A stretch of DNA of 64,000 nt from SYFT01 sp964471115 (GTDB lineage: Bacteria; Acidobacteriota; Vicinamibacteria; Vicinamibacterales; SCN-69-37): assembly GCA_964471115.1 (NCBI GenBank), contig CAYYFE010000006.1, positions 1-64,000 of the forward strand, read 5' to 3'. Below the pieces are notes generated by a model. The model made no database searches. It was not told the origin of the DNA and worked only from the letters and a program-made list of their open reading frames with translations. Positions within the stretch are counted from its first letter, which is position 1; every line of letters begins with the position of its first letter. Below, in pieces: positions 8,741-16,899 of the stretch. Position numbers and translations under genes: made by a program.

Positions 8741-9726
8741 TACTCGTCCCCTTCCAGATCGAGCGCGTGGCTGCTGACGTGGTCGGCCGCCTCGGCGAGC
8801 CGCGCCTCGAGCCGCTCGGCCAGCAGCCGCGCCGCGTGTCGGCCGCGCGCGCGCAGCAGGGTGTTCCGGGCGGCTACTTCCACGAGCATGGCGATGTTGC
8901 GCCCGGGCGCGACCGGCATGCGCACCACCGGCACGGTCACGCCGAGAATCGGCATCGTATCCACGGTCAGGCCCAGCCGGTCGTAGTCGCGCCCCACTTC
9001 CCAACGCTCGAGCTGCACGACCAGTTCGATGCGCTTGGAGGAGCGCGTGGCGCTCACGCCGAACAGGTCGGTCACGTTGACCAGTCCCAGGCCGCGAATT
9101 TCGACATAGTGGCGCGTCAGCTCCGGGCAGGTGCCGATGAGCACCGACTCACCGCGGACCTTCACCTCCACGGTGTCGTCGGCCACGAGCCGGTGGCCGC
9201 GGCACACCAGGTCAAGCGCGCATTCGCTCTTGCCGATGCCGCTCTCGCCGGTGATCAGCACGCCGAGGCCCAGGATGTCCAGCAGGACGCCGTGCAGGAT
9301 CTCGCGCGCGGCCATCTGATCCTCGAGGAACGACGTCAGGCGCGCGATGGTCGTCGGCGTGTTGGCGGCCGTCCGCAGCACCGGCACGCCCGCCCGTTCG
9401 GCCTCGACCACCAGATCGGCCGGCGGCTCGAGGCCCAGCGTCATCACGACGCAGGGAAAGTCGTGGGCCAGCAGCCGTGTCAGCGTCTGCCGGCGCAGGG
9501 CCGGGTCCATGCGTTCGAGGTAGCGGACCTCACTTTCGCCGAACACCAGCACGCGGCCGGGCCGGAGGTACTCGTCGAACCCCGCCAGCGCCAGGCCGGT
9601 CTTCTGGATGTACGGCAGCGTGATGGACCGCTCGAGCCCCGAAGCGCCGGCGAGCAGATCGAACTCGAGGTCCGCGCCGGCGCCGCGCGCGCCGAGCAGC
9701 GACGCCACCGGCACGGCGCCCGGCAT
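8740..9726 (-). CDS. hprK: HPr kinase/phosphorylase
   Basis: The 328-residue protein has the HprK N-terminal domain (about 1-135) and the kinase domain with Walker A GESGIGKS (160-167), GHRLVADDTVEVKV and the family signature EIRGLGLVNVTDLFG. The enzyme phosphorylates and dephosphorylates Ser46 of HPr, and that Ser is present in the HPr encoded 1.3 kb downstream. ATG 9726 overlaps the rpoN stop (TAATG). Length matches the family (about 310-330). Confidence 0.96.
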   Translation of the reverse strand: MPGAVPVASLLGARGAGADLEFDLLAGASGLERSITLPYIQKTGLALAGFDEYLRPGRVLVFGESEVRYLERMDPALRRQTLTRLLAHDFPCVVMTLGLEPPADLVVEAERAGVPVLRTAANTPTTIARLTSFLEDQMAAREILHGVLLDILGLGVLITGESGIGKSECALDLVCRGHRLVADDTVEVKVRGESVLIGTCPELTRHYVEIRGLGLVNVTDLFGVSATRSSKRIELVVQLERWEVGRDYDRLGLTVDTMPILGVTVPVVRMPVAPGRNIAMLVEVAARNTLLRARGRHAARLLAERLEARLAEAADHVSSHALDLEGDE

Positions 9727-11165
9727 TACAGGAACACCTTCCGCTGGTTGGACGTGGGTATCTTCAGCTCTTCGCGGTACTTCGCAATCGTGCGCCGCGC
9801 CAGCACGAGGCCTTCGTGCTGGAGCATCTGCATGATCTTCGAATCACTCAGCGGGCGCTTCGGATCCTCGGCCTCGATGATCTTGCGAATCCGCTGCTTG
9901 ATCGTCACCGACGAGACGTGTTCCCCGTACGAACTGCTGATGCCGCTGTGGAAGAAGAACTTCATCTCGTACACGCCCTGCGGCGTGTGCATGTACTTGT
10001 TGTTCACCACACGGGAGACCGTCGACTCGTGCATGCCGATGTCGTTGGCGACGTCGCGCAGCACCAGCGGCCGCAGGTGCTCGATGCCGCGATCGAGGAA
10101 CTCGCGCTGGAAGGTGATGATGCTGGTCGCCACCTTGATGATCGTCTTCTGCCGCTGGTCGACCGACTTGAGCAGCCACAACGCCGACCGGAACTTGTCC
10201 TTCACGTAGGCCCGGGTCTCATCCGAGGTCTCGGTCCCCTTGTCCTTGTCGAGCAGCCGCCGGTACGTCGGGCTGATGCGCAGCTGCGGCAGGCCCTCCT
10301 CGTTGAGCACGGCCCGGTAGCCCTCGTCGGTCTTGATGATGTAGACGTCGGGAATGACGTACTGTGAATCGGCGGGGGTATACCGCGCGCCCGGTTTCGG
10401 ATCCAGATGACGGATCACCTCGAGGTGGGCCTTCACCTCCTCGGGACTCAGATTCATCGCGCGGGCCAGTTCCGGAATCTTGTGGTTCTGGAGCAGCGAC
10501 AGGTGATCGAGCACCAGCGTCTCCACCGGCGTCCCGCCGAACCCGTGCGCGCGGAGCTGGAGCAACAGGCACTCCTGCGGATCACGAGCGGCCACGCCGA
10601 TGGGGTCGAACGACTGCACGTGCGTCAGGGCGCGTTCGACGGCCGCCACCGGCCACGGCCCCAGCGCGGCGATCTCATCCACCGACGCCGCCAGATACCC
10701 GTCATCGTCGATGTTGCCGATGATCGCGGCGCCGATGTCGCGCAGCTGGCCGTCGGTCGTCTGCAGGCTCAGCTGCCACATCAGGTGGTCGGCCAGCGAC
10801 CCCTTGCTCGACAACGTGTTTTCAATCGGCGGCAGTTCGCGGACCTCGACGGCGGCCCGTGGCCGGTAGCCGTCATCCAGGTAGTCCCCGAAGAAATACT
10901 CGTAGTCGGCATCGTCCCAGGTATCGCCCTTGTCCTCCGCCTTCTTGTCGGCGGCCGCAGCCTCGGCTTCCGCTTCCTGCGGTGTCTCGGCGACAGGCGC
11001 TTCCTCGACGACCTCCTCGAGCAGGGGGTTTTCCACCATTTCCTGCGTCAGCAGGTCGGCCAGCTCAAGGGTCGTCATCGGCAGCAGCTTGATGGCCTGC
11101 TGCAGCGACGGCGTCAGGATGAGCTTCTGCGACAGGCGCGCCGACAGTTTCTGCGAAAGTGCCAT
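9726..11165 (-). CDS. rpoN: RNA polymerase sigma-54 factor
   Basis: The 479-residue protein has the Gln/Leu-rich activator region at the N-terminus (LSQKLILTPSLQQAIKLLPM), an acidic region (about 50-90), the core-binding domain, the helix-turn-helix (DIGMHESTVSRVVNNKYM) and the RpoN box ARRTIAKYREELKIP near the end, the -24 promoter reader. It lies between lptB and hprK, a neighbourhood shared with many Gram-negatives. The hpf gene often found after rpoN is missing. TACACT at 11188-11193 may give it a promoter of its own. Confidence 0.97.
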   Translation of the reverse strand: MALSQKLSARLSQKLILTPSLQQAIKLLPMTTLELADLLTQEMVENPLLEEVVEEAPVAETPQEAEAEAAAADKKAEDKGDTWDDADYEYFFGDYLDDGYRPRAAVEVRELPPIENTLSSKGSLADHLMWQLSLQTTDGQLRDIGAAIIGNIDDDGYLAASVDEIAALGPWPVAAVERALTHVQSFDPIGVAARDPQECLLLQLRAHGFGGTPVETLVLDHLSLLQNHKIPELARAMNLSPEEVKAHLEVIRHLDPKPGARYTPADSQYVIPDVYIIKTDEGYRAVLNEEGLPQLRISPTYRRLLDKDKGTETSDETRAYVKDKFRSALWLLKSVDQRQKTIIKVATSIITFQREFLDRGIEHLRPLVLRDVANDIGMHESTVSRVVNNKYMHTPQGVYEMKFFFHSGISSSYGEHVSSVTIKQRIRKIIEAEDPKRPLSDSKIMQMLQHEGLVLARRTIAKYREELKIPTSNQRKVFL

Positions 11166-11187
11166 TCCCGGTACGGTCCTTGCTTAC

Positions 11188-11193
11188 AGTGTA
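11188..11193 (-). promoter_or_regulatory. Possible -10 element of rpoN
   Basis: TACACT on the minus strand lies 22 nt before ATG 11165, in the 35-bp gap after lptB. It would give a leader of about 15 nt. Confidence 0.4.
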
Positions 11194-11200
11194 GCCCGTC

Positions 11201-11926
11201 TCAGTCGAGCCGGAAGTCGGCGCCCAGATAAATCCGCTTCACGTCCTCGTCGGCCGCCAACCGGTCCGGCGTGCCGCTCCGGAAGATCACGCCGTCATGC
11301 ACGATGTAGGCGCGGTCGGTGATCTTCAGGGTTTCCCGCACATTGTGATCGGTCACCAGCACCCCGATGCCGCGTTCCTTGAGGTGCGCCACGATTTTCT
11401 GGATGTCGCTGACCGCAATGGGGTCGATGCCGGCAAAGGGCTCGTCGAGCAGGATGAACTTCGGCGAGTTGACCAGGGCGCGCGTGATCTCGGCCCTGCG
11501 GCGCTCGCCGCCCGAAAGGGTGTAGGCCTTGGCCTTGGCCAGCGAGCTGAGGCCCAGTTCCCCCAGCAACGACTTCAACCGCGTCCGGCGCTCCGCGGCC
11601 GACAGCGGCAACGTCTCGAGGATGGCCAGGATGTTCTGCTCGACCGTCAGGCCGCGGAAGATCGACGGCTCCTGCGGCAGGTACCCGATGCCCTTGCGCG
11701 AACGGGTGTACATCGCGTCGCGCGTCACGTCCTGTCCGTCGAGCAGCACGCGGCCGGCGTCGGGCGCAATGAGGCCCACGACCATGCCAAACGTGGTCGT
11801 CTTGCCCGCGCCGTTGGGTCCCAGCAACCCGACCACTTCACCCGACGACACCTCGACATCCACGCCGCGCACGACCGTCCGGCCGCCGAACGCCTTGGTC
11901 AATCCTTCCGCCCGCAATGACGCCAT
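11201..11926 (-). CDS. lptB: LptB, LPS export ABC ATPase
   Basis: ATG 11926 gives 241 residues, normal for LptB. Walker A is GPNGAGKT (36-43), the signature is LSGGERRRAEITRAL and Walker B is FILLDEPFAGIDPIA. LptB drives LptFG to extract lipopolysaccharide from the inner membrane. The start overlaps the stop of the lptC/lptA-type gene by one base (TAATG). LptF/LptG genes are not in this window. Confidence 0.96.
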   Translation of the reverse strand: MASLRAEGLTKAFGGRTVVRGVDVEVSSGEVVGLLGPNGAGKTTTFGMVVGLIAPDAGRVLLDGQDVTRDAMYTRSRKGIGYLPQEPSIFRGLTVEQNILAILETLPLSAAERRTRLKSLLGELGLSSLAKAKAYTLSGGERRRAEITRALVNSPKFILLDEPFAGIDPIAVSDIQKIVAHLKERGIGVLVTDHNVRETLKITDRAYIVHDGVIFRSGTPDRLAADEDVKRIYLGADFRLD

Positions 11927-14106
11927 TACTTGATGACCTCCGCGCACTTGGCTTCCCGAATGACCCCCACGGCGCCTCCGCGGTTGATGCCTTCCGATGT
12001 GCCGGCCGTGCGATTGAACCGCAGTTCGGTGGCCGAGGTCACGCTGCATTCACCCGGGCCGCGATCGGGCGCAGGGGCGATGAACAGCGCCGGCGCCCCG
12101 AATACCTGATACGTGTCGGACGCCGCGTTGTAGAGGACGCGCGCGCCCGCCGACTGGCGGCCTTCGAGCAGCGTGATCCGGACCTCGCCGCCCTGCGCCG
12201 CGGTGCCCTCCATCGACGCCAGCCGACGCTCGTTCTTCTCCAGCTGAAGCGTCAGCCGATCGCCGCGCAGCTGCTCGCCCGTGGCGCCATCAAACACCAC
12301 GCCGCCCGTATAGACCCCGGTCCGGGCGGATTCGGTGTAGACCAGCGCGTTGGCGCTGATGCGGACCGGCTGCGCCGCGCCACTCGCCGGCCGATCCTCC
12401 GGATCCAGATCCAGTCGCGACACCACCTTGCCGGTCGCGCGGACGTCGCTGCGACGGTCGTCGAACTCGATGCGATCACCGGCCAGACTCGACTCGCCCT
12501 GACGCAGATACGCCGCGCCCTGATACACCGCCAGACCGGTGGTCCGGCTGTATTGCAGCCGGCTCGACGCGCCCGCGATGGGTTGCCCCGCTTCAAACAG
12601 GCCCTGCCCGGACGGGGAGGCCGGCGCCCGGGCGCCGGGCTTGAAGAACGACTCGACCCGGTCGGCGCCGGTCGCCCGGGCGTCAAAGGCGTCGGTCTTC
12701 AGGTCCGCATCGATTTCCGACGCGTCGACCTCGAGTTCCGCGTCGACGACGCGCGGACGCGCGGCCCGGTTGTCGCCTCCCGCGCGCAGTTGCAGCGTCT
12801 CCGCCGCGCTGTCGTACACCGCGGTCTCCGCGGTCGCCGTCAACCGGCCATCGACGATCTTCACGTCCTGCCGGAAGGTCGCCGATTCGACATCGGCGAG
12901 ATCACCCGCCAGGCGCAGCTGCAGCGAACGGGCCGTCACCACGCGCGTCTCCGCGGGTGCGCCCCGGCCGCCCGGCCGGCTCTCGCGATACGTGATCCCG
13001 CCGTCGAACACGGCGCGGTCGAGTCCCTTGGTGCCGCTGCCCTCGGCCAGCAGCCACGACGCGTCGATGGTCCGCGCCGGCTGCGCGTCCTGGCGCGGCA
13101 GCGCGACGGCGACCGGCGCGGTGGCCTGCAGCTTGGTCAACGTCTCGCCGTCCGGGCCGACGAACGTGTCGATCTCGGAGCCGGCCACCCGCGTCACGCC
13201 GCCGGTCTCGCGGATCTCGATCACGGCGCCGCCCACCTGCCGCGTGTGCGTCAGCCGTCCCGTGTCCGGCGCGAACTCCAGATTGATGTTCTCGGCCGTC
13301 AACTGCGGATCGGCCGCCCGCGGATCGAGGGACCGCACGGCCGACTGGCCGCGCAGTTCGATGTACTGCACCGTGTCGCCGACGGGAGTGAAACTCACCC
13401 GCGCCATCGCCGCGCTGAGCCGTCGCGTCTGGTGCGTCATCGACGCCTGATCCTCGAGCACCATGTAGTGGTCGGCCTCCGCCAGCCCGATGCGTCTGGC
13501 GCGCGCCTCGATGGGCGCGCCCCCCTCCGCATCCGGCGCCACCGTCAGCGTCGCCTGATCGTTGATCCACAACACGGACCGGTCCATGTAGAGATCGGCG
13601 CCGACGCCGCCGCCCGACAGGCGCCCGCGTTCAAACGTCATGGCGCCGGGCATCACGACCTTCTGCTCGTTGTTGTAGAACGTGGCTTCTTCCAACGTGC
13701 GGACGGCCACTCCGCCCTCGGCCGTCAGCGTGACGCCTCGCCGGAAGATCAGCCGCTCGGGCTGATTGCCGGCCGGGCCGGCCTTGCCGACCGCTTCGGT
13801 CTCGGGAGCCGACAACACATGGGGCACGCCGCCGCGCGCGAACCGGATCGTGGCGTCCTGGAACACGTTCCGGCCATCGGCAAACGACAGGCGTTTGCCG
13901 TAGTCAATCGTGTACGCGACCACGTCCCCGTCGAAGATCTCGAGCTTGCCCCCTTCGCTTTCACTCTGAGCGGTCGGGTCGCTCAGCGACACGGTCACCG
14001 GCGGCTCTACCGGGACCTCCCGCTCGCGCCACTGCAGGGCGACGAGCGCGGAGACGCCAATCAGCGTCGCGCCCAGCAGCAGGCGCACCAGCGTCTGCCA
14101 CCTCAT
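11926..14106 (-). CDS. Very long LptC/LptA-type LPS transport protein
   Basis: The 726-residue protein has one N-terminal membrane helix (about 8-25) followed by an LptC-like region and then several OstA/LptA-like segments (for example GDRIEFDDRRSDVRATGKV and GDRLTLQLEKNERRLASMEG). LptC and LptA are normally separate proteins of about 190 and 185 residues that form the periplasmic beta-jelly-roll bridge for LPS. Here one anchored chain about twice their summed length probably provides both. Position just before lptB supports this. ATG 14106 overlaps the recJ stop (ATGA). Confidence 0.82.
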   Translation of the reverse strand: MRWQTLVRLLLGATLIGVSALVALQWREREVPVEPPVTVSLSDPTAQSESEGGKLEIFDGDVVAYTIDYGKRLSFADGRNVFQDATIRFARGGVPHVLSAPETEAVGKAGPAGNQPERLIFRRGVTLTAEGGVAVRTLEEATFYNNEQKVVMPGAMTFERGRLSGGGVGADLYMDRSVLWINDQATLTVAPDAEGGAPIEARARRIGLAEADHYMVLEDQASMTHQTRRLSAAMARVSFTPVGDTVQYIELRGQSAVRSLDPRAADPQLTAENINLEFAPDTGRLTHTRQVGGAVIEIRETGGVTRVAGSEIDTFVGPDGETLTKLQATAPVAVALPRQDAQPARTIDASWLLAEGSGTKGLDRAVFDGGITYRESRPGGRGAPAETRVVTARSLQLRLAGDLADVESATFRQDVKIVDGRLTATAETAVYDSAAETLQLRAGGDNRAARPRVVDAELEVDASEIDADLKTDAFDARATGADRVESFFKPGARAPASPSGQGLFEAGQPIAGASSRLQYSRTTGLAVYQGAAYLRQGESSLAGDRIEFDDRRSDVRATGKVVSRLDLDPEDRPASGAAQPVRISANALVYTESARTGVYTGGVVFDGATGEQLRGDRLTLQLEKNERRLASMEGTAAQGGEVRITLLEGRQSAGARVLYNAASDTYQVFGAPALFIAPAPDRGPGECSVTSATELRFNRTAGTSEGINRGGAVGVIREAKCAEVIK

Positions 14107-15845
14107 GACGCGGCCTCCGCCGGTTCGGGTGTGCGCACGTCGGCCACGGTCAGTTCGGTCACCCGTTCCCCACGGAACTCATTTTCGTCGAGCGAGTACG
14201 CCAGTTCGAGTCCGAAGCGGTTGGCCGCCAGAAACGGCTCACGTTCGGCCGCCCGCCACGCGACGCCGCGAAACGACCGGCCCTGCTGACGGAAGATCAA
14301 GGACAAGTGCCGTTCCTTGAGCACACGGGGCGCCTCGACCAGGTCCACCGGCGCGGCGCGAAAGATCGGTTTCGGATTTGCCATCCCAAAGGGTCCCAGC
14401 CGGGCCAGTCCCTCGACGACATCCCCCGTGATCTCGCGCAGGCCCAGCGGCGCATCGATGCGCAGCCTCGGCCGCAGATCCCGGGGCTCCAGCCGCGCGT
14501 TGGCCCAGTCGGTCAGACGCCGGCGCACCTCCGGCAGACGGGCGGCCTCCACCGTCACGCCAGCCGCCTGGCGATGGCCGCCGAACTTCACGAACAGATC
14601 CGGGTGCGCCTCGAGCGCGCCCAGCATGTCGAACGCCGGAATGCTGCGGCACGATCCGTGCCCCACGCCCTGATCGATGGCAATCACGATGGCGGGCTTG
14701 TGAAACTGGTCCACCAGTTTCGATGCGACGATGCCCACCACACCGCGGTGCCAGCCCTCCGCGGCGACGACCAACAGGTTGTGCGCCCCGATGGCGGGAT
14801 CGTTCTCGACCATCTTGCGCGCCTCGGCGAGGATGCCGGCTTCGCTGTCCTGCCGGCGCGTGTTCTCCTCGGTCAGTTGCCGCGCCAGCGTTCGCGCCTG
14901 CAGGCGCGCGGCGTCGTCGCGCCCGCGCGCGAGCAGCAGGTCGACCGCCAGACCGGCATGACTCATCCGGCCCGCCGCGTTCAACCGCGGCGCGAGGACG
15001 AAGCCGATGTGAAAGCTGTCGAGCCGCTTGCCCACCAGGCCGCTTTCCTCCAACAGCGCCTCCAGTCCGGTGCCATGCGGGCCACGCGTGAGCCCGTCCA
15101 GCCCATACCGCGCAATCACGCGGTTCTCCCCGACCAGCGGCACCACGTCCGCCATCGTCCCGATGGCGGCGAGTTTGAGAAACGACGGCAGCAGGTCCCG
15201 GCTGGCCCCGCTGTCCTCTAGCAAGGCCTGGACCACCTTGAACGCCACACCGGCGCCGGCCAGCGACTTCTCGGGATAGGCGCAATCCGGCCGGCGCGGA
15301 TTGATGACCGCCACCGCGCGGGGCAGGCTCGCCTCGGGTTCGTGGTGGTCCGTGATGATCAAATCGACGCCGAGCGCGCGGGCCTGGTCGGCCGCTTCTC
15401 CGGCGCGGATGCCGCAGTCCACCGACACGATGACTCTGGCGCCTTCGGCCGCGAGCCGGCGGATGGTCTCTGGTTGCAATCCATACCCATCCTTCATCCG
15501 GTCGGGCACAAAATGCCCCACGTCCGCCCCGACCACCTCGAGCGCGCGCCGCAGCAACGCGGTCGACGTGATGCCGTCGGCGTCGTAGTCGCCGTGTACC
15601 ACGATGCGTTGGCGGGCCTGCACGGCCGCGCGCAGGCGCGCAATCGCGGGCCGCATGTCGGCCAGCAGCCAGGGGTCATGCAGGTGCGACAGACTGGGAT
15701 TGAGGAAGCGGTCGGCGGCGGCCGGATCGTCGAGGCCCCGCTGCGCGAGCAGCCGCGCGATGACGCCCGGAACGCCAAGCGCGTCGGTCAGCCGCGACGT
15801 GCCCGCGGGATCGGCGGGCACCTCCTCCCAGAGTCGGCGAACCAT
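14103..15845 (-). CDS. recJ: RecJ single-strand DNA 5'-3' exonuclease
   Basis: The 580-residue protein carries the DHH phosphoesterase motifs HGDYDADGITSTALL (Asp86, Asp88, Asp90), SVDCGIR and TDHHEPEASLP (Asp166-His167-His168), the DHHA1 motif FGGHRQAAGVTVE, and a C-terminal OB-like domain. It degrades 5' single-stranded DNA in recombination and mismatch repair. ATG 15845 overlaps the accA stop by one base (TGATG); GTG 15848 is the alternative. Length is normal. Confidence 0.95.
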   Translation of the reverse strand: MVRRLWEEVPADPAGTSRLTDALGVPGVIARLLAQRGLDDPAAADRFLNPSLSHLHDPWLLADMRPAIARLRAAVQARQRIVVHGDYDADGITSTALLRRALEVVGADVGHFVPDRMKDGYGLQPETIRRLAAEGARVIVSVDCGIRAGEAADQARALGVDLIITDHHEPEASLPRAVAVINPRRPDCAYPEKSLAGAGVAFKVVQALLEDSGASRDLLPSFLKLAAIGTMADVVPLVGENRVIARYGLDGLTRGPHGTGLEALLEESGLVGKRLDSFHIGFVLAPRLNAAGRMSHAGLAVDLLLARGRDDAARLQARTLARQLTEENTRRQDSEAGILAEARKMVENDPAIGAHNLLVVAAEGWHRGVVGIVASKLVDQFHKPAIVIAIDQGVGHGSCRSIPAFDMLGALEAHPDLFVKFGGHRQAAGVTVEAARLPEVRRRLTDWANARLEPRDLRPRLRIDAPLGLREITGDVVEGLARLGPFGMANPKPIFRAAPVDLVEAPRVLKERHLSLIFRQQGRSFRGVAWRAAEREPFLAANRFGLELAYSLDENEFRGERVTELTVADVRTPEPAEAAS

Positions 15846-16831
15846 CACGCTCCGGCGGCTGGCAGCGGAGCGCTCACGAAGGCGTGCCCCTCGTGGCCGA
15901 TATCCCGGAACTTCTGGTAGCGCGCCTCGAGCCGGTCGGCCGACGACATCGCGGAGACCTCGGCGAGGTGCCGCGCGAGGGCCTCGTCGAGCAGCGCCGT
16001 CGCCAGCGCGTGATCCAGATGCGCCCCGCCCACCGGCTCGGGCACGATCTCGTCGATCACGCGCATCGCCAGCAGGTCGGGCGCGGTGATCTTGAGCGCT
16101 TCGGCCGCCTCAACCTTGCGGGCCGCGTCACGCCACAGGATGGCCGCGCAGCCCTCCGGCGGAATGACCGAATACACCGCGAACTCCTGCATGAGCACCC
16201 GGTCGCCGATGGCGATCCCCAGCGCCCCGCCCGACCCGCCCTCGCCGCAGACGACGACCACGATCGGCGTGTCGAGCAGCGCCATCTCGCGCAGGTTCAA
16301 CGCAATCGCTTCCGCCACGCCGCGCTCTTCCGACTCCACCCCGGGATAGGCCGCGGGCGTGTCGACAAACACGATGATGGGCCGCTTGAACTTCTCGGCC
16401 ATCCGCATCACCCGCAGCGCCTTGCGGTACCCCTCGGGCTTGGCGTAGCCGAAGTTCCGGTAGATCTTCTGCTTGGTGTCGGTGCCCTTCTGGTGGCCCA
16501 CGATGCACACGGGCTGGCCGTGGAAATGCGCCATGCCCGTGACGATCGCCTTGTCGTCGGCGAACCGGCGGTCGCCGTGCAGTTCGGTGAACCCGGTGAA
16601 CAGGCGGCCGACGTAGTCGAGCATGACGGGCCGGTCCGGGTGCCGCGCGACGAGCACACGTTGCCACGGCGTCAGGTGGGAGAACAGTTCCGCGCGCAGT
16701 TCCTGCACACGCGTCTCCAGCCGCTCAATGGTGAGCGCGCGCTCCGGCGTGGACGGCATCAGCCGCAACGCCTGGATCTCCTTGAGCAGAATCGCGACCG
16801 GTTCCTCGAATTCGAGCGTCTCAGCAGGCAT
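15845..16831 (-). CDS. accA: Acetyl-CoA carboxylase carboxyltransferase subunit alpha
   Basis: The 328-residue protein matches AccA along its length: N-terminal helical part (PVAILLKEIQALR), the crotonase-like core with GHQKGTDTKQKIYRNFG, FVDTPAAYPGVESEERG and GEGGSGGALGIAIGDRV. With AccD it transfers the carboxyl group to acetyl-CoA in fatty-acid synthesis. accD is not in the window. It starts 61 bp after dnaE; that gap is filled by an 8-bp tandem array. Confidence 0.96.
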   Translation of the reverse strand: MPAETLEFEEPVAILLKEIQALRLMPSTPERALTIERLETRVQELRAELFSHLTPWQRVLVARHPDRPVMLDYVGRLFTGFTELHGDRRFADDKAIVTGMAHFHGQPVCIVGHQKGTDTKQKIYRNFGYAKPEGYRKALRVMRMAEKFKRPIIVFVDTPAAYPGVESEERGVAEAIALNLREMALLDTPIVVVVCGEGGSGGALGIAIGDRVLMQEFAVYSVIPPEGCAAILWRDAARKVEAAEALKITAPDLLAMRVIDEIVPEPVGGAHLDHALATALLDEALARHLAEVSAMSSADRLEARYQKFRDIGHEGHAFVSAPLPAAGA

Positions 16832-16845
16832 CAGCCTCTCCCTCG

Positions 16846-16899
16846 CATCTGGTCATCTCGCCACTTCGCCACCTCGGCACCTCGCCATCTCGTCACCTG
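16846..16899. repeat. 8-bp tandem array between dnaE and accA
   Basis: Degenerate units of the type CGCCACCT / CGTCATCT fill the gap after the dnaE stop. The same unit type occurs at 46089 and 53650. Confidence 0.65.

Noticed and set aside
11917..14289. 790-residue plus-strand open frame over the lpt gene
   Set aside because: It is antisense to the LptC/LptA-type gene, which has coupled neighbours and family motifs.
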